Below, piece after piece: positions 16,360 through 25,111 of a DNA stretch of 64,000 nucleotides. The position numbers were made by a program, and so were the translations under genes. The first letter of the stretch is position 1; each line of letters starts with the position of its first letter. The notes under the pieces are model-generated. The model did no database searches, was not told where the DNA came from, and saw nothing but the letters and a program-made list of their open reading frames with translations. The stretch is from positions 62,001 to 126,000 of the forward strand of contig JAXFOG010000002.1 in NCBI GenBank assembly GCA_034180455.1, read 5' to 3'. Origin of the DNA: JAAZPT01 sp034180455. GTDB lineage: Bacteria; Bacillota; Clostridia; Christensenellales; Aristaeellaceae.

Positions 16360-17226
16360 ATGAAAAAAAACGAAACAAACAAAGACACCTTTTTAACATA
16401 TCTTAACATCCTAATCGGATGTATACTTGGTGCGGCTGCGTATCCATTGTTTCTTGTTCCTAATGAGGTGGCTCCAGGAGGGGTTACTGGTCTTACTACA
16501 ATATTAAATATTGCTTTTGGATGGCCAGTAGGTACTACAAGCTTGATTCTTAATATACCTTTGTTTTTGCTTTGTTTTACCCAGCTTGGTAAAAAATTTT
16601 TTTTGAAGTCATTAGGTGCAACTGTTATTTTTTCACTTCTGATTGATATTTTTTCTACATTTATGACTCCTCTTACACACAATACATTTTTAGCAACTAT
16701 TTATGGCGGTTTGATGCTAGGATTAGGTTTAGGATTTATACTTAAAGGTGGAGCGACTACTGGTGGTACAGACCTTAGTGCCAAATTGCTTCACAAAAAA
16801 ATTTCATTTTTAAGTATAGGTAATTTAATATTGATACAAGATGCGGTAGTTGTAATGCTTGCAGGAATTGTAATAAATATAGAGCAAGCTCTTTACTCTA
16901 CAATAAATATAATTCTTATAACTATGCTTGTTGATGCTACTATGCAAGGCTTTAATCGTGCAAAGGCATGTTATGTATTTTCATCAAAGAATTTAGAAAT
17001 CAAAGAAAGCCTTATGAAACGCATTAATAGAGGAACAACTCTTATTGAATCTAGAGGTGGCTATACTATGGTTGATAAACCTATACTTCTTTGTATTGCC
17101 CATCCAAGAGAAATTTATGAAATAAAAAACCTAGTAAAAGAAATTGATGAAAAAGCATTTATGTTCATAACTCCTGCTACTGAAGTGCTAGGAGAAGGGT
17201 TTAAAAATTTAAGGGAGCAGCAATGA
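16360..17226 (+). CDS. YitT-family membrane protein
   Basis: 288 aa. Five to six TM helices in the first 180 residues (ILIGCILGAAAYPLFLVPN, 'VAPGGVTGLTTIL', 'GTTSLILNIPLFLLCF', 'GLMLGLGLGFILKGGATTGGTDL') followed by a soluble C-terminal domain (DUF2179; 'ISSKNLEIKESLMKRINRGTTLIESRGGYT'), the standard YitT architecture and length. Family function is not established. AAGGAG precedes the ATG; ATGA overlap with murQ shows translational coupling, hinting at a link to amino-sugar uptake or recycling, which is inference. Confidence 0.88.
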   Translation: MKKNETNKDTFLTYLNILIGCILGAAAYPLFLVPNEVAPGGVTGLTTILNIAFGWPVGTTSLILNIPLFLLCFTQLGKKFFLKSLGATVIFSLLIDIFSTFMTPLTHNTFLATIYGGLMLGLGLGFILKGGATTGGTDLSAKLLHKKISFLSIGNLILIQDAVVVMLAGIVINIEQALYSTINIILITMLVDATMQGFNRAKACYVFSSKNLEIKESLMKRINRGTTLIESRGGYTMVDKPILLCIAHPREIYEIKNLVKEIDEKAFMFITPATEVLGEGFKNLREQQ

Positions 17227-18125
17227 TAGAAAATAAGTATCTAGCAAATATAGCTACAGAAAAAGTCAATGTTAACTCTGAAAATATTGACTCGCTTGAT
17301 GGTGAGGGCATAGCGAAACTAATGAATGCTGCAGATGCTGAAACAATTTCTGCAGTAGCCTCTGCAACAAGTCAAATTGGGAAAGCCATAGACAATGTTG
17401 CTCAAGCCTTCAACAATGGTGGTAGACTGATATATATGGGTGCTGGTACAAGTGGAAGGCTTGGAGTGCTGGATGCCTCAGAATGTCCACCCACATTTAG
17501 TGCTGATCCAGAAATGGTTGTTGGAATTATTGCTGGTGGAGATACAGCATTGAGATATGCTGTTGAGGGAGCCGAAGATAGTTTAGAACTAGCAATAGAG
17601 GATTTGAAAAATATAAAATTATCTAATAAAGATGTTGTGTGCGCAATAAGTGCAAGTGGCTATGCACCATATTGTGTTTCAGCCTTAGACTATGCCAAAA
17701 GCATAGGTGCAACAGCAATTAGTTTATCATGCAATAAAAATGCTAGAATTTCTGAATATGCTGATATTGCAATAGAGGTACCCACAGGCTCAGAAGTGCT
17801 TTCTGGATCAACAAGACTTAAAGCAGGTACAGCTACCAAGATGGTTCTAAACATGCTAAGTACTGGAGCTATGATTCGCATAGGGAAAAGCTATAAAAAC
17901 ATCATGGTAGATCTCAAGCCTAGTAATGATAAGCTTAAAGATAGATCAATAAGGCTTATTATGTATGCTCTTAAGATTGATAGGGAGTCAGCTGAAGCAG
18001 CATATAGATCTGCAGGTAACAATATTAAAGTAGCATTGGTTATGAATATGGCATCATGCTCAAAAGAAGAAGCACAGCAAAGGCTTGCAGCAGCAAAGGG
18101 CTTTGTTTCAAAGGCAATAGAATAA
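17223..18125 (+). CDS. murQ: N-acetylmuramic acid 6-phosphate etherase
   Basis: 300 aa, typical for MurQ, a SIS-fold lyase that cleaves the lactyl ether of MurNAc-6-P to give GlcNAc-6-P, the substrate of NagA (present at 2667). Signature 'MGAGTSGRLGVLDASECPPTF' region at about residues 76-96 with the catalytic Glu, SIS core 'ISASGYAPYC' (about 140) and 'GSEVLSGSTRLKAGTATK' (about 188). Starts inside the yitT stop (ATGA). No MurP PTS gene is adjacent; a MurNAc kinase could be the BadF-type kinase at 23.4 kb. Confidence 0.95.
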   Translation: MIENKYLANIATEKVNVNSENIDSLDGEGIAKLMNAADAETISAVASATSQIGKAIDNVAQAFNNGGRLIYMGAGTSGRLGVLDASECPPTFSADPEMVVGIIAGGDTALRYAVEGAEDSLELAIEDLKNIKLSNKDVVCAISASGYAPYCVSALDYAKSIGATAISLSCNKNARISEYADIAIEVPTGSEVLSGSTRLKAGTATKMVLNMLSTGAMIRIGKSYKNIMVDLKPSNDKLKDRSIRLIMYALKIDRESAEAAYRSAGNNIKVALVMNMASCSKEEAQQRLAAAKGFVSKAIE

Positions 18126-18164
18126 GCAGCTTTAATATACAAATTCTAATAAAAAGACATCTAT

Positions 18165-18198
18165 AGCTTAAATAAAATATTTTATTTAAGCTTTTTTT
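18165..18198 (+). terminator. Terminator of yitT-murQ
   Basis: 28-nt perfect palindrome (18165-18192; arms begin AGCTTAAATAAAAT) followed by T7. Confidence 0.85.
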
Positions 18199-18253
18199 AT
18201 AGAATGAGAATAGTAATAACATATTAAATGTTAGCCAAAAAGCCATATTCGAA

Positions 18254-18282
18254 TTGACAACACTGATAAATAATGTTATTCT
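18254..18282 (+). promoter_or_regulatory. Promoter of the DUF5692-hypB-oxidoreductase-hypA operon
   Basis: TTGACA (18254-18259), 17 nt, TATTCT (18277-18282) with TG at 18274-18275. Predicts a leader of about 60 nt. Confidence 0.6.
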
Positions 18283-18303
18283 ATAAACAATATTATTTAC
18301 AAG

Positions 18304-18349
18304 AAAGGAGATTATAATTTACAAACTTTGTAAATTATAATGTACACGT
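18304..18349 (+). promoter_or_regulatory. Shine-Dalgarno separated from start codon by a perfect 31-nt palindrome
   Basis: AAAGGAG (18304-18310) is directly followed by ATTATAATTTACAAA-C-TTTGTAAATTATAAT (18311-18341; 15-bp arms, one central base), then 8 nt, then the ATG at 18350. An in-frame TAA at 18338 rules out an earlier start in this frame. If the RNA folds, the hairpin would bring the SD to 8 nt from the ATG, the ideal spacing. As DNA it could also be an operator. Confidence 0.6.
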
Positions 18350-19387
18350 ATGTTGTTTCAAGTTTATGGCGATGCATCAGCATATCAGCTTTTAGGTTGG
18401 ATACTTGTATTTGCCGGGTTAATTATTACCAATGAAATTCAGCGCAGAAGTAAGGCTGGAGGATATACATTTTTCTACATTATACCGATAGCTCTTACTA
18501 TTTATTTTGTTGCAATACAAATTGGAGCAAATAATGGATCAGAGTGGGCGCTAAATAACCAGACCTATAAGAATATGAATAGCTGGTTCCACTATGCAAA
18601 GCTTTATGCTGCAACAGCTGGCTGCATAGGATTTATGTGGCTTAAATATAAGCAAGGATTAGGTAAAAAAGACTGGTTTAAACCCTATCCTTTCATCATA
18701 GTCGCAATCAATATTCTTATTGCGGTTTGTTCAGATTTTGAAAGTGCAATAAATGGATATAAAGCTTTGCAAACTGAAGGTTCAAGATGGTGGCTTTCAT
18801 CAGAAGGCGTATGGCTTTATGGTGGATGGTGGAATATTGCAAACGGCGTTGCTGGATTGATAAATATTGTATGCATGACAGGCTGGTGGGGCATTTATTC
18901 TTCAAAGAAACAAGATGATATGCTTTGGCCGGATATGACCTGGATGTATATATTGGCTTATGATATCTGGAATTTTGAGTACACATATCTTAATTTGCCA
19001 ACACACGCATGGTATTGTGGATTTGCTTTGTTACTTGCTCCTACAGCAGCTGCTATGTTCTGGAACAAAGGTGGCTGGATACAAAATAGAGCAAACACCT
19101 TGGCAACATGGTGTATGTTTGCACAAATTTTCCCATTATTCCAAGACCAAGGAAAATTTGCTGTATTACCAGTTATGTATGCAGATGGATTTATGAACCC
19201 AGCTGTTCGTCCTACAGCAGTTGCTCCACAGGCAATGGGATTAATCGCAGTTCTTTCAGTGCTTGTTAACTTAGCAGTATTCGCATCAATAATTAAAAGA
19301 GCAAAGAAAAACAATGTTAATCCTTACAAGCAAGAAGTTTGGACAGGTACAAGAGACTTTGAAGAAGCCATGTCAAGGGCTGAATAA
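18350..19387 (+). CDS. DUF5692-family polytopic membrane protein
   Basis: 345 aa with about eight to nine TM helices (near residues 10-30, 42-64, 85-103, 112-130, 160-183, 198-216, 222-240, 250-268, 295-318) and an unusual abundance of Trp, including 'RWWLSSEGVWLYGGWWN' and 'TGWWGIY'. Conserved-looking acidic/aromatic loops occur ('DIWNFEYTYLNLPTHAWY', 'PLFQDQGKF'). I match it to DUF5692 from memory; function unknown. The start is the first possible one after an in-frame TAA. First gene of an operon with hypB, an FeS/FAD oxidoreductase and hypA, suggesting a redox- or nickel-related membrane role (inference). Confidence 0.75.
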   Translation: MLFQVYGDASAYQLLGWILVFAGLIITNEIQRRSKAGGYTFFYIIPIALTIYFVAIQIGANNGSEWALNNQTYKNMNSWFHYAKLYAATAGCIGFMWLKYKQGLGKKDWFKPYPFIIVAINILIAVCSDFESAINGYKALQTEGSRWWLSSEGVWLYGGWWNIANGVAGLINIVCMTGWWGIYSSKKQDDMLWPDMTWMYILAYDIWNFEYTYLNLPTHAWYCGFALLLAPTAAAMFWNKGGWIQNRANTLATWCMFAQIFPLFQDQGKFAVLPVMYADGFMNPAVRPTAVAPQAMGLIAVLSVLVNLAVFASIIKRAKKNNVNPYKQEVWTGTRDFEEAMSRAE

Positions 19388-19414
19388 CAACTGGATTTAC
19401 ATATAGGAGGGCAC

Positions 19415-20083
19415 ATGTCTAAGGTAAGAGTAATAGAAGTAAAACAAAGCGTTTATGCAAGTAATGATGAAAGAGCGAGCAAATTAAGAAAAGAGCTTAA
19501 AGATAGAGGTATATTTTTGCTTAACCTTATGTCTTCGCCTGGATCGGGAAAAACTACAACGCTAAAGCAAACTATAAAATTATTAAAAGATAAGCATTCG
19601 ATAGGGGTAATGGAAGCCGATATAGATTCGGATGTTGATGCTGTTTCTATTGCCGAAACTGGTGTGAAGGTTATTCAACTTCACACCGGAGGCATGTGCC
19701 ACCTAGATGCAGAAATGACCCGTCAAGGGTTTGATTCTTTGGAGTCAAATGGAATAGAGCTTGCAATATTAGAAAACGTAGGAAACCTTGTATGTCCAGC
19801 CGAATTTGATACTGGATCAAGCAAAAATGCTATGATTTTATCGGTACCAGAGGGTGATGATAAACCACTTAAGTACCCACTTATGTTTTCTATTTGCGAT
19901 GTCGTTTTAATAAATAAGATAGATGTTATTCCATATTTTGATTTTGATATGGAAAAATGTATAAAAAACATAAAGATGAGAAATCCTAATGCTAAAATAA
20001 TTCCTATTTCAGCAAAAACTGGAGAAGGAATATCAGAATTTGCAAATTGGCTATCTTCTGAAATAGAAGAGTGGAACAAATAA
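19415..20083 (+). CDS. hypB: HypB-type nickel-insertion GTPase
   Basis: 222 aa SIMIBI-class GTPase that, with HypA, delivers nickel to [NiFe]-hydrogenase or other nickel enzymes. P-loop SSPGSGKTT at residues 40-48, Walker-B-like 'EADIDSDVD' (about 67), the metal-binding dimer motif 'HTGGMCHLDAEM' (Cys95, His96), 'ENVGNLVCPAEFD', NKID and the G5-like 'SAKTGEG'. It lacks the N-terminal CxxCGC and His-rich nickel store of some HypBs. AGGAGG lies 6 nt before the ATG. No hypC/D/E/F or hydrogenase subunit is in the window. Confidence 0.92.
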   Translation: MSKVRVIEVKQSVYASNDERASKLRKELKDRGIFLLNLMSSPGSGKTTTLKQTIKLLKDKHSIGVMEADIDSDVDAVSIAETGVKVIQLHTGGMCHLDAEMTRQGFDSLESNGIELAILENVGNLVCPAEFDTGSSKNAMILSVPEGDDKPLKYPLMFSICDVVLINKIDVIPYFDFDMEKCIKNIKMRNPNAKIIPISAKTGEGISEFANWLSSEIEEWNK

Positions 20084-20109
20084 ACTAATTTACATGTGTG
20101 AGGAATAAA

Positions 20110-22881
20110 ATGTCAATAAAGCCTGATTATGTTAAAGATGATGGTCCTATAAGAGAGCCTATTGTTAAACTTGGAAAAATGATTACCGATAGAGTTCCTC
20201 AAAAGTTAGGACTCAAAAAAATCACAAAGGATGATCCTGAGTATTGGGGCCTTGCTCCTTTAGCAACCGATGAAGAAGCACTACTTGCTCTTAAAATGGG
20301 TGTAAGAAAACCAAAAACATTTAAACAAATCCAGGAATTATCAGGTATTGAAACAGATAAACTTACCGAGATGCTGGATCATATGTCTTATACGGGAGTT
20401 CTTGAATATAATTGGGAAAATCTTGATGGCAAAAATCCTAATAATGAAAAGCGTTGGATTGTGCCAATGTTCGTACCAGGAATTGGCGAGTTCTGCAATA
20501 TGAATCAGGAACTTTTAAACGAGCACCCAGAGCTTGGAAAGTTTTTTGACAACATGACACGCCTTCCACTTGAAAAGATAACTCCTATGGTACCTCCAGG
20601 TGGAGCAGGAATTGGAATGCATGTTATTCCTGTAGAAAAGTCTATATCTATGGAAGATAAGTCAGTACCAGTAGAGCATATATCTCATTGGCTAGATAAA
20701 TATGATGGAAAATATGCTGCCAGTCCATGTTCATGCAGAATGTCAAGAAAAACTTTTGATGAAGGATGTGCAGACGATCATAACGATTGGTGTATTGCAG
20801 TAGGCGATATGGCAGACTATGTAGTAGAAACACAAAAAGGTGGTCGCTATATTGATAAAGAGGAAGCACTTAAAATAATTAAGCAAGCTGAAGACAATGG
20901 CTATGTACATCAGATAACAAATATAGATGGCGAAGAAAAAATATTTGCAATTTGTAACTGCAATGTTAATGTTTGCTATGCTTTACGTACATCTCAACTC
21001 TTTAATACGCCGAATATGTCTAGATCTGCTTATGTTGCAAAGGTTAAGAAAGATAATTGTGTAGCATGTGGAAGATGTGTAGAGTATTGCCCAGCAGGAG
21101 CAGTAAAGCTAGGGCAAAAGCTTTGTAAAAAAGATGGTAGCGAGGTAAAGTATCCAAAGCAGATTCTCCCCAGTGAAAGAAAATGGGGCCCTGAAATGTG
21201 GAATGAAAATTATAGGGATACAAATAGAATAAACTGCTATGATACAGGTACTGCACCATGTAAAACAGCATGCCCTGCACATATTGCTGTGCAAGGTTAC
21301 ATTAAGATGGCTGCACAGGGTAGATATCAGGATGCATTGGCATTAATTAAGAAGAACAATCCACTACCTGCCGTATGTGGTAGAATTTGCAATAGAGTAT
21401 GTGAAGATGAATGCACTAGGGGAGATATTGATAGTCCTGTTGCAATTGATGAAATCAAAAGGTTTATTGCCGAGCAGGATATGAACAGTGATACTAGATA
21501 TATTCCAGAAAAAGTAGTCCCTTCCGTAAAAGGTTACTTTGATGAAAAAGTTGCAATAATTGGAGCTGGTCCTGCTGGACTTAGCTGTGCCTATTATCTT
21601 GCAGAAATGGGATATTCACCTACTATTTTTGAAAAAGATAATAAACCAGGTGGAATGTTGACCTATGGAATCCCACCATATAAATTAGAAAAAGACTTGA
21701 TTTTTTCCGAAATAGATATAATCAAGGAAATGGGTGTAGAAATCAAAACTGGCGTTGAGGTTGGAAAAGATATTACCATAGATCAGCTTAGAGAGCAAGG
21801 ATTTAAGGCTTTTTATGTTGCAATTGGATGCTGTGGTGGAAGAAAATTAGGAATTGAGAATGAAGATGCCGATGGCGTTATGACTGCAGTTGAATTTTTG
21901 CATACTGTAACACAGGAAGAAAAATATGAACTCAAAGGAGATGTGGTTGTCATTGGTGGAGGTAATGTTGCAATTGATGCAGCAAGATCCTCAAAAAGAT
22001 GTGCCGATGATTCCTTCTCTGTAAATATGTTTTGCTTGGAGTCAAAGGATATAATGCCCGCTAGTCTAGAAGAAATTGACGAAGCAGAAGAAGACGGAGT
22101 TAAAATCAATCCTGGCTGGGGTCCAAAAGAAATCTTGGTAGAAAATGGGCAAGTAACCGGTGTTGTTTTTAAACGTTGCATAAGTGTTTTTGATGAAAAT
22201 AATAAGTTTGCACCAAAGTTTGATGAGAATGATTGCATTACAGTGCCTTGTAAACATATTATTCTATCAGTAGGTCAGTCAATAGAGTGGGGAAATCTGC
22301 TTGATGGTAGCAATGTAAAGCTAGGAAGGGGCAACGTTGCTCTTGCTGATAAAATTACTTATCAAACTGATGAACCTGATATTTTTGTTGGTGGAGATGT
22401 TTATACAGGCCCAAGCTTTGCTATAAATGCCATAGCAGCAGGAAAGCAAGGAGCAGTATCAATCCATAGATTTGTTCAACCTCATTCTTCTTTAACAATA
22501 GGTCGTAACAAATATCAGTTTAAAACTTTTGATAAAGATGATTTAAGTTATTCAGACTATGATACTGCAGGCAGGCAAGCACATGGCATGAATCCTAAAA
22601 TTTCATATAAAAAATCCTTCAAAGACGCTACCATTACATTTACTGAGGAGCAGCTTAAAACTGAAACTTCAAGATGCCTTTCATGTGGTGCAGCAATAGT
22701 TGATGAGAACAAATGTATAGGCTGTGGACTCTGTACAACTAAATGCGAGTTTGATGCTATACACATGTATAGGGATTATCCTGAATGTTCTCAGATGCGT
22801 AAATCCGAGGACAAGTTAAAGTATATTCTCCCTTATGCTGCAAAGCAGGCTATTAAAATAAAATTTAAACGGAATAAATAA
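20110..22881 (+). CDS. Multi-cluster FeS/FAD oxidoreductase with GltD-like core
   Basis: 923 aa from the ATG at 20110, chosen for AGGA upstream (GTG 20098 overlaps that site). Order: a winged-helix-like N-terminal region (about 1-110); a Cys-rich domain with 'CSCRMSR', 'CADDHNDWC' (about 206-230) and 'CNCNVNVC' (about 280); a ferredoxin motif CVACGRC...CP (about 316); the GltD N-terminal FeS domain ('CKTACPAHIAVQGY', 'CGRICNRVCEDEC'); FAD site GAGPAGLS (about 480); NAD(P)H site IGGGNVA (about 615); and a C-terminal CIGCGLCTTKC (about 869). The FAD/NAD core matches glutamate-synthase small subunits, but no large subunit is nearby. It probably moves electrons from NAD(P)H; the partner is unknown. 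One nt separates it from hypA. Confidence 0.8.
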   Translation: MSIKPDYVKDDGPIREPIVKLGKMITDRVPQKLGLKKITKDDPEYWGLAPLATDEEALLALKMGVRKPKTFKQIQELSGIETDKLTEMLDHMSYTGVLEYNWENLDGKNPNNEKRWIVPMFVPGIGEFCNMNQELLNEHPELGKFFDNMTRLPLEKITPMVPPGGAGIGMHVIPVEKSISMEDKSVPVEHISHWLDKYDGKYAASPCSCRMSRKTFDEGCADDHNDWCIAVGDMADYVVETQKGGRYIDKEEALKIIKQAEDNGYVHQITNIDGEEKIFAICNCNVNVCYALRTSQLFNTPNMSRSAYVAKVKKDNCVACGRCVEYCPAGAVKLGQKLCKKDGSEVKYPKQILPSERKWGPEMWNENYRDTNRINCYDTGTAPCKTACPAHIAVQGYIKMAAQGRYQDALALIKKNNPLPAVCGRICNRVCEDECTRGDIDSPVAIDEIKRFIAEQDMNSDTRYIPEKVVPSVKGYFDEKVAIIGAGPAGLSCAYYLAEMGYSPTIFEKDNKPGGMLTYGIPPYKLEKDLIFSEIDIIKEMGVEIKTGVEVGKDITIDQLREQGFKAFYVAIGCCGGRKLGIENEDADGVMTAVEFLHTVTQEEKYELKGDVVVIGGGNVAIDAARSSKRCADDSFSVNMFCLESKDIMPASLEEIDEAEEDGVKINPGWGPKEILVENGQVTGVVFKRCISVFDENNKFAPKFDENDCITVPCKHIILSVGQSIEWGNLLDGSNVKLGRGNVALADKITYQTDEPDIFVGGDVYTGPSFAINAIAAGKQGAVSIHRFVQPHSSLTIGRNKYQFKTFDKDDLSYSDYDTAGRQAHGMNPKISYKKSFKDATITFTEEQLKTETSRCLSCGAAIVDENKCIGCGLCTTKCEFDAIHMYRDYPECSQMRKSEDKLKYILPYAAKQAIKIKFKRNK

Positions 22882-22882
22882 T

Positions 22883-23230
22883 ATGCATGAATTAGGGGTT
22901 GTATTTTATATACTTGACGATCTTGAAAAGCTTGCTAAAGAGAATGATATACATAAAATAAATAGCGTTACATTGCAGATTGGAGAAGTTTCTTCTGTAA
23001 TACCATCATATATTTCAAGTTGTTTTAAATGGGCGACAGACAAACGAGATCTTTTTTCAGGTGCTGAGCTCAAAATTGAAACAATTGATGCTATTACTCA
23101 TTGTGATTCTTGTGGATGCGAGTATCCTACAGTAAAACATGGAAAGAAATGTCCAAACTGCAATAGTGAAAACACATGGCTATTACAAGGAAATGAATTC
23201 TTGATCAAAGAAATAGAAGCCGAAGAATAA
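22883..23230 (+). CDS. hypA: HypA-type nickel metallochaperone
   Basis: 115 aa. Nickel-binding N-terminus MHE (His2, Glu3) and a zinc site with Cys74-xx-Cys77 and Cys90-xx-Cys93, the HypA/HybF pattern and length. It partners HypB. Starts one base after the oxidoreductase stop, so translation is coupled and the whole unit is one operon. Finding hypA and hypB on either side of an oxidoreductase, without hydrogenase structural genes, is the odd feature of this locus. Confidence 0.92.
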   Translation: MHELGVVFYILDDLEKLAKENDIHKINSVTLQIGEVSSVIPSYISSCFKWATDKRDLFSGAELKIETIDAITHCDSCGCEYPTVKHGKKCPNCNSENTWLLQGNEFLIKEIEAEE

Positions 23231-23270
23231 AAAAATACATTTAGCTTATAACAGCTAAATGTATTTTTAT
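23231..23270. terminator. Bidirectional terminator between hypA and the sugar kinase gene
   Basis: 16-bp arms 23231-23246 and 23253-23268 (AAAAATACATTTAGCT and complement), A/T runs on both sides. Confidence 0.85.
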
Positions 23271-23358
23271 TTTATTTAATATTTATAAACTTTTAAGAAT
23301 AACAAAAACTATCTATAAAATGTTACGACTTATAATTATCTCAAAATAGCATTTTAAA

Positions 23359-24249
23359 CTATATTCTTGCTAGCATACATGCTCCATATTCAGCACTGGC
23401 TTTTGCTTGTATCGGTTTTACTCCTAATGGAGTTATTTTTTCTATAAGCTTTTGCCTAAATTCATTATTTTTTTCAAGAACGCCTCCTGCAAGAACTATT
23501 TCATTATTTTGTAGGGGCATATTTTGTATTATTGATTGTACTAGCAATGTAAGCTCATATATTGCCTTTTCAATAATATCTTTAGCAAGCAAATCTCCTT
23601 GTGCAGCCATATCGAACACTAACGGACAAGCTTTAGCAATAGTAGCCTTATCAAAGTTTTTATGAAGCATTGCAATAAATTCATTGGGTTGATTTAGTTC
23701 AAAGAAATCGACCAAAGAATAAATCATATTGCTTTTAATATCTCTTTGCTCAAGTGATTTATAGGAACGCTTTATAGCTTCATACGCAATCCATAGAGCA
23801 GATCCTTCATCTCCAAGCATATATCCAAGGCCTCCGCTACGTGCAAGTTTTCCTTCTCTATTTCTAGCAAACGCAACAGACCCTGTTCCAGCTATCAGAC
23901 AGTATCCTTCATATGCTTGCAAACCACCTATTAGCATAATTTCAGCGTCTGTACATAATTTTATTTTTGCATTTGGACATATTGACTTAAGGACTTTATA
24001 AAAAAATTCTTTTTCATCTTTTCTATCAAGCCCTGCTGATCCTATACAACATGAGATAATTTCAATCGGCTCTATTTTAAATTTTTCACATGTACTTTTA
24101 ATCAAATTTTTTAAATTGTACTCAACAGTTTCTGCTCCAACGGAGTAAATATTTGTGCTAGACCCAATTGCTTCTGCAAACAGATTACCTTTCTCATCTT
24201 CCAGCCTTATGCGTGAATTGGTGCCTCCACCATCTATTCCAAATATCAT
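23359..24249 (-). CDS. BadF/BadG-family sugar kinase (N-acetylglucosamine kinase-like)
   Basis: 296 aa ASKHA-fold kinase. Phosphate-1 motif 'GIDGGGTNSRI' at residues 4-14, 'LIAGTGSVAFARN' (about 125), 'RSGGLGYMLGDEGSALWIAYEAI' (about 138) and the adenosine motif 'IVLAGGVLEKN' (about 255). This family includes GlcNAc/MurNAc and glucosamine kinases. It is the last gene of an ABC-transporter operon (7 nt after the permease gene), so it likely phosphorylates the imported amino sugar. Substrate identity is inferred only. Confidence 0.85.
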   Translation of the reverse strand: MIFGIDGGGTNSRIRLEDEKGNLFAEAIGSSTNIYSVGAETVEYNLKNLIKSTCEKFKIEPIEIISCCIGSAGLDRKDEKEFFYKVLKSICPNAKIKLCTDAEIMLIGGLQAYEGYCLIAGTGSVAFARNREGKLARSGGLGYMLGDEGSALWIAYEAIKRSYKSLEQRDIKSNMIYSLVDFFELNQPNEFIAMLHKNFDKATIAKACPLVFDMAAQGDLLAKDIIEKAIYELTLLVQSIIQNMPLQNNEIVLAGGVLEKNNEFRQKLIEKITPLGVKPIQAKASAEYGACMLARI

Positions 24250-24256
24250 ATAATAC

Positions 24257-25111
24257 CTATTTTACAGCACCTGCTGTCATTCCTTCTATAAAGTATTTAG
24301 ACATAAAAAGATACAATATTATCATTGGTACTATAGCAATGCACAATCCTGTAAATAAAAGATCCCACTTCGTGCTATACTGACCTATAAAGTTTTGCAG
24401 TCCCAAAGGTAAAGTCTTGTATGAATTATCGCGTAAGAATACCAAAGGGAAGAAGAAATCATTCCAAATAGGTACTGCATTATATATAGTTACAAGAGCA
24501 ATGCTCGGCATACATATTGGCATTATTATCTGACTGTATATCCTTAGCTCACTGCAACCATCTATTCTTGCTGCCTGTTCCAGTGCATCTGGAATTGTTT
24601 TCATAAATCCAGACAGTATAAATACTGTTGAAGGAGTTCCCATAGCTATAAATACTAAAATTACTGATAGGGGATGGTTCATTATATTTAGCGTTTTCAC
24701 TATCATAAAAAGGGGAATTACTGCAGCCTTTAGTGGTAGCATTATACCACTAAGAAATAGCATATATGTGATTGTATTAAGCTTAAACTTATATCTTGAA
24801 AGGGCAAAAGCTGCCATTGATCCAAAAAGTATTACAAAAAACATTGAAATTAGTGTTATTATAAAGCTATTTAAGAAGTACCTTCCAAAATTTTGCTCAA
24901 CCCATATATAACGATAGTTTTCAAAGCTGAATTCATTAGGCAAAGATAAAGGAGTTCTAATTATATCTCTAGTGCTTTTAAATGAACTCATTATCATGTT
25001 GAATAAAGGATATAGTATTGCTATTATGTAGCCTACCATAATTATTTGTATCAGCACAATAAATATTTTTTTACCAGAAGAGGCATTTTTGAATCTCATA
25101 TTGGTTATCAT
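24257..25111 (-). CDS. Carbohydrate ABC transporter permease (MalG/CUT1 type)
   Basis: 284 aa with six TM helices and the EAA loop 'EQAARIDGCSELRIYSQIIMPICMP' (about residue 190-215) that contacts the ATPase. N-terminal 'LYPLFNMIMSSFKS' is typical of the MalG/LacG branch. It overlaps the upstream permease gene by 4 nt. No ATPase gene is in this operon, so a shared MsmK-type ATPase elsewhere is probable. Confidence 0.92.
   Translation of the reverse strand: MITNMRFKNASSGKKIFIVLIQIIMVGYIIAILYPLFNMIMSSFKSTRDIIRTPLSLPNEFSFENYRYIWVEQNFGRYFLNSFIITLISMFFVILFGSMAAFALSRYKFKLNTITYMLFLSGIMLPLKAAVIPLFMIVKTLNIMNHPLSVILVFIAMGTPSTVFILSGFMKTIPDALEQAARIDGCSELRIYSQIIMPICMPSIALVTIYNAVPIWNDFFFPLVFLRDNSYKTLPLGLQNFIGQYSTKWDLLFTGLCIAIVPMIILYLFMSKYFIEGMTAGAVK

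Noticed and set aside
19415..23230. Possibility that the operon is a hydrogenase maturation cluster with missing genes
   Set aside because: No hypC, D, E, F or hydrogenase motifs are in the window; I keep the narrower statement that only hypA and hypB are present.
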